A stretch of 64,000 bases of DNA from CBDFJH01 sp965198095. GTDB taxonomy: Bacteria; Latescibacterota; UBA2968; GCA-2709665. The notes under the pieces are model-generated. The model did not search any database. It was not told where the DNA came from and saw only the letters and a program-made list of their open reading frames with translations. This document shows positions 1-5,294 of this stretch, piece by piece. The translations under genes and the position numbers were made by a program. The DNA lies in assembly GCA_965198095.1 (NCBI GenBank), contig OZ240239.1, positions 2,294,001 through 2,358,000 of the forward strand, read 5' to 3'. Positions within the stretch are counted from its first letter, which is position 1. Each line of letters begins with the position of its first letter.

Positions 1-617
1 ATGCGTGCATCAGGGACGAAGAGAGGATTCTGTCTGCCTGCAGCTGCACGACGAATGCCATCGTCCCGGTGCTCAAAGTGATGCACGACCGCTTTCGGAT
101 TGAAGAGGGGCATATCGAGACCTGCCACTCCTACACGCCCGAGCAGAATCTCCTCGACAACTATCACAAGAAAAGCAGGCGGGGCCGGGGCGCGCCGTTG
201 AACATGGTCATCACCGAAACGGGCGCAGCCGATGCCGTCGCAAAGGTGCTTCCCGACCTTGACGGGAAACTCACCGCGAATGCGATCCGCGTGCCGACGC
301 CAAATGTCTCGCTGGCCGTTCTGAATCTGACTCTGGCCACGCACAGTTCCGAAGAAGAGGTGAATGAGTATCTTCGAGGCATCGCCCTGAATTCATCCTT
401 ACGGGGCCAGATCGATTACGTCAGCTCGCCCGACGTCGTTTCAAGCGACTTCATCGGCGAGGAGAAGACGGGCGTCGTCGATTCAGAGGCGACGATCGTT
501 CAGGGCCGGCGGTGCGTCCTCTACATCTGGTATGACAACGAGTACGGCTACAGCGTTCAGGTCATTCGAATCCTCCAGCACATTTCCGGACTGGAGCTCC
601 CCTCGTTTCCTCGTTAG
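1..617 (+). CDS. gap: Glyceraldehyde-3-phosphate dehydrogenase, 3' part (5' end outside window)
   Basis: Oxidises glyceraldehyde-3-phosphate to 1,3-bisphosphoglycerate with NAD(P) in glycolysis. The reading frame is already open at base 3. The catalytic motif SCTTN lies at bases 42-56, with the nucleophilic Cys codon at 45-47, so everything downstream is the catalytic domain. Visible landmarks are HSYTPEQNLLDNYHKKSRRG (phosphate-binding loop), TGAADAVAKVLP, IRVPTPNVSLAVLN and the C-terminal WYDNEYGYSVQVIRI. The wording (NMVITETGA, a PSFP ending) resembles the longer GAPDH type of about 480 residues, known from Bacteroidetes and marine bacteria, rather than E. coli GapA; that is from memory. 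The Rossmann domain lies upstream of the window. Confidence 0.95.
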   Translation, partial: ACIRDEERILSACSCTTNAIVPVLKVMHDRFRIEEGHIETCHSYTPEQNLLDNYHKKSRRGRGAPLNMVITETGAADAVAKVLPDLDGKLTANAIRVPTPNVSLAVLNLTLATHSSEEEVNEYLRGIALNSSLRGQIDYVSSPDVVSSDFIGEEKTGVVDSEATIVQGRRCVLYIWYDNEYGYSVQVIRILQHISGLELPSFPR

Positions 618-731
618 CCGCGTCCGCAGGCGACGCGATCCCGGGATCTCAGGATCGATAGCCTGCTTACGAAGGAGGTTGTGCCGAGGCTACCGTAAGA
701 GAGAGAAGATCGTGGATTGAAGAAACAGTCG

Positions 732-760
732 GGGCAACCTTCCGTGGTTGCCCTTTTTTT
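732..760 (+). terminator. Rho-independent terminator after gap
   Basis: Perfect 8-bp stem GGGCAACC / GGTTGCCC with a 6-nt loop (TTCCGT), followed directly by seven T. It lies 115 bases after the gap stop and marks the left edge of the accessory region. Confidence 0.93.
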
Positions 761-797
761 CAGCGCGGGTGATGAGTGCCGGCACGCGAAAAATTCT

Positions 798-825
798 GTA
801 GGGGCGCGTCGGACCGGGCCCCTAC
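798..825. repeat. REP-like palindrome of the GTAGGGGC family
   Basis: GTAGGGGC at 798-805 and its exact reverse complement GCCCCTAC at 818-825. The same end sequence bounds the perfect palindrome at 15880-15907 beside a RAYT remnant, so this is probably a dispersed REP-type repeat. Nothing else is recognisable between the terminator at 760 and the hicA promoter at 880. Confidence 0.7.
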
Positions 826-879
826 TCGGGCGACAGCAGCATGCCCGGAGTATCGAGGGTCGGAGAACAACACGGCCCC

Positions 880-908
880 TTGAGACCGGACACGTATATG
901 TGTATACT
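880..908 (+). promoter_or_regulatory. hicAB promoter with overlapping palindrome; predicts a leaderless hicA mRNA
   Basis: A -35 box TTGAGA (880-885) is separated by 17 bp from a -10 box TATACT (903-908). The predicted start of transcription (about 914-916) falls on the hicA ATG itself, so hicA would be read from a leaderless transcript. An imperfect palindrome ACACGTATATGTGT (890-903) fills the spacer and touches the -10 box, a position suited to autorepression by the HicB helix-turn-helix domain. Confidence 0.7.
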
Positions 909-913
909 CTTAG

Positions 914-1090
914 ATGAAGAGACGAGAACTGGAGCAGGCTCTAAAGGGGTTCGGGTGGAAGTTTTTACGCCACGGTGGGAAACACGACGTTTGGACCGAT
1001 GGTGAACGCGAGGAGGCCATTCCTCGTCATCGGGAGATCAACGAAAGACTCGCGCGGACAATTCTTCACAGGGTGAGGGGGAGAAAGTAG
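914..1090 (+). CDS. hicA: HicA-family mRNA interferase toxin (58 aa)
   Basis: Small basic protein of the HicA double-stranded-RNA-binding fold, which cleaves mRNA when not bound by HicB. It has the family pattern: an N-terminal helix (RRELEQALKGFGW), then FLRHGGKHDVW with the conserved catalytic His (residue 24) after a Gly-Gly turn, then the IPRH strand and a C-terminal helix ending in ILHRVRG. The usual GGSH is GGKH here. Length matches the family (about 60 aa). Its TAG stop is followed immediately by the hicB ATG, so the two are surely cotranscribed. The ATG at 914 is the only sensible start and coincides with the predicted transcription start. Confidence 0.85.
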   Translation: MKRRELEQALKGFGWKFLRHGGKHDVWTDGEREEAIPRHREINERLARTILHRVRGRK

Positions 1091-1522
1091 ATGCGGTTTC
1101 ACGGTAGGATCTACGAAGACGGAGAATTTTGGCTTGCGGAGATCCCGATTCTTAACGCAATGACGCAGGGACGCACTCGAAAGGACGCTCTTGGTATGGT
1201 CAAGGATCTGCTGGAAACCCTGGCCAACCGGCAAGGGTTTTCGCTGGCGCTCCATCCAGGCAAACAGGACGACTTTGAGGTGAGCTCGTCTGACACGCGA
1301 ACGATGACCAGTCTGCTGCTTCGGCGACAACGTGAAGGGAGTGGTCTGTCGCTGGCCGATGTCGCGACGCGTCTGGGCGCCAAGTCTCGCAACGCCTACG
1401 CCCGCTACGAACGTGGGACATCTGTGCCCACAATCGAGAAACTGAACGCGTTGCTCCAGGCGGTTTCGCCCGACCGGGATTTCGTGCTGCGCGAGAGCAG
1501 CGTCGGCTATACGGCGAAATGA
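1091..1522 (+). CDS. hicB: HicB-family antitoxin with C-terminal helix-turn-helix
   Basis: Antitoxin partner of HicA. Residues 1-60 form the HicB partial RNase H-like fold (RIYEDGEFWLAEIPILNAMT, then RKDALGMVKDLLETL), which masks the toxin. Residues about 72-128 are an XRE-type helix-turn-helix (LADVATRLGAKSRNAYARYE, then VPTIEKLNALL) expected to bind the promoter palindrome at 890-903. At 143 aa it is the long, DNA-binding form of HicB. The start codon abuts the hicA stop, so translation is probably coupled. Confidence 0.87.
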   Translation: MRFHGRIYEDGEFWLAEIPILNAMTQGRTRKDALGMVKDLLETLANRQGFSLALHPGKQDDFEVSSSDTRTMTSLLLRRQREGSGLSLADVATRLGAKSRNAYARYERGTSVPTIEKLNALLQAVSPDRDFVLRESSVGYTAK

Positions 1523-1621
1523 ACCCGCGAGATAAAATGATCACCTGTTTCTTTGCCAATGATTTCGCAAACACAACGCGGACAGGTGACGTTCCATGGG
1601 TAAACACGGGAGTGCAGCGCG

Positions 1622-4012
1622 ATGGCGAAGGCACGGAAGAGACGGAGACGCTCCAACGCGGAGACTGAATCAAGCGGCCCCAGTGCCTTCTTGGGCCACG
1701 AGTCCGAGTACTGGCGCATGGCCGACGCCCTGCGGGGCAGCATGGACGCCGCCGAGTACAAGCACGTCGTTCTCGGCCTGATCTTCCTCAAGTACATCTC
1801 CGACGCCTTCGAGGAGGCCCACGCAAAGCTGGAGGCCGAGGTAGACCAAGGCGCGGATCCCGAGCACCCGGACGAGTACCGCGCCCAGAGCATCTTCTGG
1901 GTACCGCCCGAGGCCCGCTGGCCGAAGCTGCAATCGCAGGCGCGCCAGCCCGCCATAGGGCGGACCGTGGACGACGCCATGACCGCCATCGAGCGGGACA
2001 ACCCGGCGCTCAAGGACGTGCTGTCCAAGGACTACGCCCGTCCCGTGCTGGACAAGTCCCGGCTGGGACAGGTGGTCGACCTGGTGAGCAACATCAAGGT
2101 GGGCGGCGCCGAGGCCCGTGCCACGGACGTGCTGGGCAGCGTCTACGAGTATTTCCTGGAGCAGTTCGCCCTGGCCGAGGGCCGAAAGGGCGGCGAGTTC
2201 TACACCCCGCGCAGCGTCGTGCGGCTCCTGGTGGAGATGCTGGAGCCGTACCAGGGCCGGGTCTACGACCCCTGCTGCGGCTCGTCGGGAATGTTCGTCC
2301 AGTCAATGGAGTTCATTGACGCTCACACCAGCGGAAATGGGAACCTGCCTGCCGGCAAGGCAGGGGCAGGCGGCAGACAGGCAGGCGGCGGCAACGCCAG
2401 GGAGAAAATCTCCATCTACGGCCAGGAGTCCAACTACACCACCTGGCGGATGGCCAGGATGAACCTCGCCATCCGGGGCATCGAGGGGCAGATCGAGCAC
2501 GGCGACAGCTTCCACAACGACCGCCATCCCGATCTGCGGGCCGACTACATCCTGGCCAACCCGCCCTTCAACGTCTCCGACTGGGGCGGCGAGCGGCTGC
2601 GGGGCGACAGGCGATGGGAGTACGGCGTTCCGCCGGTGGGCAACGCCAACTTCGCCTGGGTGCAGCACTTCCTCTACCACCTGGCGCCGCGCGGCACGGC
2701 CGGCTTCGTCCTGGCCAACGGGTCCATGTCGTCGAGCCAGTCCGGCGAGGGTGAGATCCGCAAGAACCTGATCGAAGCCGACCTCGTGGACTGCATGGTC
2801 GCGCTGCCGGGCCAGCTGTTCCGCTCCACCCAGATCCCCGCCTGCTTGTGGTTTATTGCCCGCGACAGGCGACCCTCACCCGGCGCTTCGCGCCACCCTC
2901 TCCCAGGGGGAGAGGGTCATTCTCGGGGTGGGCTGGAGTTCTCCGGGCTTCTGGAACGGGCTCGGGAGATGAGGAGACAGGCCACACCGGCAAAGGCGTT
3001 TGCGTGGGCACTGTTCAGAGACAGGAGATTCCTTGGCCTGAAGTTCCGTCGTCAACATCAGGTCGGCAGCTACATCGTGGACCTCTACTGCCACGAGAAG
3101 CGGCTGGTCGTGGAACTGGACGGACCGGTCCACGACGATCCCAAGAGGCAACCGGTGGATGCCAACCACGATGCCGACCTTGAATCCCTGGGGATGACCG
3201 TCGTCCGCATCCCCAACGATCACCTGCTGCGTCACACCGAAGAGGCCCTCAACGAAATCGCAGACGCCCTGGACCTCTCTCCCGCTGGGAGAGAGGCAGG
3301 GGGTGAGGGTGAACTTCACGACCGAAGGCGCGAAATCCTGTTCATAGACGCCCGCAAGATGGGCCACATGGTGGTTCGCACCCACCGCGACCTGTCCCCG
3401 GAGGATATCGCCCGCATTGCAGACACCTATCACGCCTGGCGCGGCGATTCCCCTCTCCCCGTGGGAGAGGGCCAGGGTGAGGGTGTCGCGGTTTACCGCG
3501 ACATCCCCGGCTTCTGCAAGAGCGCGACGCTGGAAGAGATCCGCAAGCACGGCCACGTCCTCACGCCCGGCCGCTACGTCGGGGCGGAGCCGCAGGAGGA
3601 GGACCTGCCTGCGCCGAAGCCCGGCACGTACTTTGTTTACGTCATCTCGTGCGAAGGTGGGAGCCATTACATTGGGCATACGGACAACATACCTCGGCGA
3701 TGGAAAGACCATGTATCCGGCAAGGCAGCAGAGTGGACCAGGAAGAACAGACCCCGATATATCCCCCACTATGAAGAGTTTGGTAGCCGTGAGGAAGCTG
3801 CGGCCCGTGAACGGGAATTGAAAACCTCAACTGGAAGGAGATGGCTCAAGAGGACGATCGCCGAAGGACGGGCTCGGCAGGCAGGTGGGGAGCCTTTCGA
3901 GCAGAAGATGGCTCGGCTCACGACCCAGTGGCGCGAGCAGCAGACCGAGGCGAAAAGGTTGGACGCGGCGATTGAGGCCAACCTGAAGCGCCTCGGGTTC
4001 GGAGACGATTGA
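1622..4012 (+). CDS. hsdM: Type I restriction-modification DNA methyltransferase subunit HsdM, with four in-frame insertions
   Basis: N6-adenine methyltransferase subunit of a type I R-M complex. It contains the N-terminal helical domain (LRGSMDAAEYKHVVLGLIFL, residues ~38-57), then GGEFYTPRSVVRLL, the SAM-binding motif DPCCGSSGMF (~218-227) and the catalytic NPPF (~317-320). The 796-residue length exceeds the usual ~500-530 because four segments interrupt it in frame: a Gly-rich repeat peptide (~241-255), a DUF559 nuclease domain (~417-563), a second repeat peptide (~610-621) and a GIY-YIG nuclease domain (~661-755). Removing them leaves about 526 aa, and the normal HsdM order continues across each junction (FIDARKMGHMV, DIPGFCKSATLEEIRKHG, GRYVGAE, EPFEQKMARL). 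No stop or frameshift is seen. Whether the methyltransferase still folds is unknown. Confidence 0.93.
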   Translation: MAKARKRRRRSNAETESSGPSAFLGHESEYWRMADALRGSMDAAEYKHVVLGLIFLKYISDAFEEAHAKLEAEVDQGADPEHPDEYRAQSIFWVPPEARWPKLQSQARQPAIGRTVDDAMTAIERDNPALKDVLSKDYARPVLDKSRLGQVVDLVSNIKVGGAEARATDVLGSVYEYFLEQFALAEGRKGGEFYTPRSVVRLLVEMLEPYQGRVYDPCCGSSGMFVQSMEFIDAHTSGNGNLPAGKAGAGGRQAGGGNAREKISIYGQESNYTTWRMARMNLAIRGIEGQIEHGDSFHNDRHPDLRADYILANPPFNVSDWGGERLRGDRRWEYGVPPVGNANFAWVQHFLYHLAPRGTAGFVLANGSMSSSQSGEGEIRKNLIEADLVDCMVALPGQLFRSTQIPACLWFIARDRRPSPGASRHPLPGGEGHSRGGLEFSGLLERAREMRRQATPAKAFAWALFRDRRFLGLKFRRQHQVGSYIVDLYCHEKRLVVELDGPVHDDPKRQPVDANHDADLESLGMTVVRIPNDHLLRHTEEALNEIADALDLSPAGREAGGEGELHDRRREILFIDARKMGHMVVRTHRDLSPEDIARIADTYHAWRGDSPLPVGEGQGEGVAVYRDIPGFCKSATLEEIRKHGHVLTPGRYVGAEPQEEDLPAPKPGTYFVYVISCEGGSHYIGHTDNIPRRWKDHVSGKAAEWTRKNRPRYIPHYEEFGSREEAAARERELKTSTGRRWLKRTIAEGRARQAGGEPFEQKMARLTTQWREQQTEAKRLDAAIEANLKRLGFGDD
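2343..2385. repeat. Family-1 palindromic repeat inside hsdM
   Basis: Starts ACCTGCCTGCC and ends GCAGG. It is translated as a Gly/Ala-rich peptide (LPAGKAGAGGRQAG) between the SAM-binding region and the IYGQESN strand of HsdM. Its first 40 bases recur without mismatch at 46858-46897 in a non-coding context, so it is an inserted repeat, not HsdM sequence. Confidence 0.85.
2872..3310 (+). mobile_element. DUF559 nuclease module bounded by inverted palindromic repeats, in frame within hsdM
   Basis: The left end begins ACCCTCACCC, followed by the palindrome CCCTCTCCCAGGGGGAGAGG. The right end carries CTCTCCCGCTGGGAGAGAG and closes with GGGTGAGGGT, the inverse of the left end. Between them HsdM residues ~445-550 form a DUF559 (Vsr/PD-(D/E)XK-like) domain: ERAREMRRQATPAKAFAWAL, LKFRRQHQVGSYIVDLYC, LVVELDGPVHD, MTVVRIPNDHLL. 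The putative catalytic Asp (YIVDLY) and Glu (VELDG) are present. HsdM-like sequence ends at RDR on the left and resumes at DRRREILFIDARK on the right. A short imperfect direct repeat (CGACAGG / CGACCGAAGG) might be a target duplication, but this is weak. Confidence 0.8.
3450..3484. repeat. Solo family-2 palindromic repeat inside hsdM
   Basis: CCCCTCTCCCCGTGGGAGAG followed by GGCCAGGGTGAGGGT, the same arrangement as the right end of the DUF559 module but without a nuclease. It adds about a dozen residues (SPLPVGEGQGEGV) between YHAWRG and the DIPGFCKS motif of HsdM. Confidence 0.8.
3603..3886 (+). mobile_element. GIY-YIG nuclease module bounded by 10-bp inverted repeats, in frame within hsdM
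   Basis: A perfect 10-bp inverted repeat (ACCTGCCTGC at 3603-3612, GCAGGCAGGT at 3877-3886) encloses a GIY-YIG domain of the small YhbQ/UPF0213 type: TYFVYVISCEGGSHYIGHTD (GIY and YIG strands), PRRWKDH (catalytic Arg and His region), HYEEFGSREEAAARERELK (Glu and the family helix) and TGRRWLKR. The two ends are the two halves of the family-1 repeat that occurs alone at 6523-6557. HsdM reads AEPQEED before and GEPFEQKM after the insert, the expected uninterrupted order. Confidence 0.82.
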
Positions 4013-4051
4013 TGGTGACCGTCCGCGAACTATTTTCGATCAACTGAAGTC

Positions 4052-4086
4052 TTGACACCAGTCAATTAAGTAATTACTATAATTAC
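4052..4086 (+). promoter_or_regulatory. mazEF promoter with palindromic operator
   Basis: A -35 box TTGACA (4052-4057), 17 bp, then TACTAT (4075-4080); an overlapping TATAAT is at 4078-4083. A perfect 7-bp inverted repeat GTAATTA-CTA-TAATTAC (4070-4086) covers the -10 region, the expected binding site for an AbrB-type antitoxin. The locus therefore has its own autoregulated promoter although it sits between hsdM and hsdS. Confidence 0.8.
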
Positions 4087-4128
4087 AATCCGCCTGCTCA
4101 GGTGAAGTTCCAACAAAAGGGCAAAGCA

Positions 4129-4371
4129 ATGGCAACCCGAGATGTCAAACTGATCGCCATCGGCAACTCCAAGGGCATCCGTCTCCCAAAAATCCTGCTA
4201 CAGAAATACGGCTGGGGGGACTCCCTCGTCCTGGAAGAAACGGAAGAAGGCGTCTTTCTGTATAGCAGAGAAAGGAACAAGCTATCCTGGAAAGAGACCT
4301 ACCGCGCCATGGCTGCCGACAGTGAAGACTGGAGCGATCTTGACGCCACCGTCGCCGATGGTCTGGATTGA
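4129..4371 (+). CDS. mazE: MazE-like antitoxin, SpoVT/AbrB DNA-binding domain
   Basis: Antitoxin that binds its promoter as a swapped-hairpin dimer and neutralises MazF through its acidic tail. Residues 4-45 are the SpoVT-AbrB fold (VKLIAIGNSKGIRLPKILL, then GDSLVLEETEEGVFL). The C-terminus is acidic (DSEDWSDLDATVADGLD), as in MazE tails. An upstream GTG at 4102 would add nine residues, but ATG 4129 has AAGGGC upstream and gives the standard 80-aa MazE. The stop overlaps the mazF start (TGATG). Confidence 0.85.
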   Translation: MATRDVKLIAIGNSKGIRLPKILLQKYGWGDSLVLEETEEGVFLYSRERNKLSWKETYRAMAADSEDWSDLDATVADGLD

Positions 4372-4703
4372 TGTCGGCCTTTCCCAGGCGATACGCGATC
4401 TACTCTGCCGACCTCAATCCCACCGTGGGTGGAGAGATCCGCAAAGTGCGCCCGGTCGTGGTGGTCAGTCAGAATGAGATGAATCAGTTTCTCGATACGG
4501 TTGTCGTCTGTCCTCTCACCACCGCGTTGCATCCTCGGTGGCGGACGCGGATGCAGATCCAATGCGCGGATAAGGAGGCTGAAATTGCCGTGGACCAGAT
4601 CCGCGCCATCAGCAAGCAGCGACTGAGGCGCCGGATCGACCGGCTGTCCGCCGAGGAAGCGGCCCAGCTCCGACGCCTTATCACGGAGATGTACGGGGAA
4701 TAG
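4371..4703 (+). CDS. mazF: MazF/PemK-family mRNA interferase toxin
   Basis: Ribosome-independent endoribonuclease of the PemK/MazF fold. The family signature is clear: YAIYSADLNPTVGGEIRKVR (Gly and Arg of the active-site strand), RPVVVVSQNEMN, DTVVVCPLTTAL with the Thr-Thr pair, and the C-terminal VDQIRAISKQRLRRRI followed by a helix. Length (110 aa) is normal. The ATG overlaps the mazE stop by one base, implying coupled translation. Confidence 0.92.
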   Translation: MSAFPRRYAIYSADLNPTVGGEIRKVRPVVVVSQNEMNQFLDTVVVCPLTTALHPRWRTRMQIQCADKEAEIAVDQIRAISKQRLRRRIDRLSAEEAAQLRRLITEMYGE

Positions 4704-4707
4704 CGAT

Positions 4708-4834
4708 CCAGGAGCCTGTCGGGGAACCCCAATTCGGCCCGACTGACATACAATGTATTGACATTTATGTCTATTATAACACTTTATATTGTGTCTCGAA
4801 AGAGGCTATCAGAGGTATTCCAACAGGCTCCTAG
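4708..4834. mobile_element. MITE-like 127-bp element carrying promoter-like sequences
   Basis: A perfect 10-bp inverted repeat AGGAGCCTGT (4710-4719) / ACAGGCTCCT (4823-4832), extendable to about 13 of 15 matches, encloses an AT-rich core. The core has a -35 box TTGACA (4758-4763), a small palindrome GACATTTATGTC (4760-4771) and several TATATT/TATAAC -10 candidates (4775-4790), none at an ideal distance. The element starts five bases after the mazF stop and ends 24 bases before the DUF2442 gene, so it may supply that gene's promoter. Confidence 0.55.
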
Positions 4835-4857
4835 CCAAATATAGAGGACGTGGCACG

Positions 4858-5142
4858 ATGATTCGTCCGACCAAAGTGGAAACTCGCAAGGGATACGGGT
4901 TATGGCTCCAGTACTCTGACGGGACCACCGGAGAGGTTGACCTGTCTCATCTGGCCGGACGCGGGGTGTTTGCCGCGTGGAAAGCGCCGGGGTGTTTCGA
5001 AGAGATCCACATCGTCCCCCATGGAGCTATCGCCTGGGGTGATGACCTTGAGCTCTGTCCGGATGCGCTTTACATGCCGCTTACTGGCAAGTCTGTAGAG
5101 GAACTCATGCCGGATGTGCGGGCGCGGGTCGAAAATGCCTGA
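4858..5142 (+). CDS. DUF2442-domain protein
   Basis: A 94-residue protein matching the DUF2442 pattern: KVETRKGYGLWLQYSDGTTG, then VDLSHLAGRGVFAAW, and a C-terminal AIAWGDDLELCPDALY. The family has no established biochemical function and is usually found beside a DUF4160 protein in a toxin-antitoxin-like pair; the next gene is a DUF4160 fragment overlapping by eight bases. ATG 4858 follows ATAGAGGACG and gives the normal family length; an in-frame upstream extension to 4789 would run into the repeat element. Confidence 0.75.
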   Translation: MIRPTKVETRKGYGLWLQYSDGTTGEVDLSHLAGRGVFAAWKAPGCFEEIHIVPHGAIAWGDDLELCPDALYMPLTGKSVEELMPDVRARVENA

Positions 5143-5278
5143 GCTCTGCCGATTTTACGGAATAATCATACGCATGTATTTCGCCGACCACGGGCCGCCT
5201 CACTTCCACGCATCCGAAGAGAGCCTGGCCGGCCTCGAAGTCGCAGATGCGTTGGCGTTGCACCGTACGTCTCATTGA
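5135..5278 (+). pseudogene. DUF4160-domain protein, C-terminally truncated (47 aa)
   Basis: Begins MPELCRFYGIIIRMYFADHG followed by PPHFH, the diagnostic start of DUF4160 proteins (normally about 80-90 aa). After residue 30 the family pattern is lost and a stop comes at 5276-5278, just before hsdS. It overlaps the DUF2442 gene by eight bases in another frame. Either a remnant or a minimal form; the missing C-terminal helix argues for a remnant. Confidence 0.65.
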
Positions 5279-5294
5279 TAGGGGCACGCCGAAT

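Noticed and set aside
618..913. Duplicate of the tRNA-Ala 3' end as an attachment site
   Set aside because: Read through by eye on both strands; no stretch matching the tRNA 3' end was found.
3603..3886. GIY-YIG module as a homing-endonuclease intein or intron
   Set aside because: No intein splicing motifs and no intron structure; the frame runs straight through and the ends are short palindromes.
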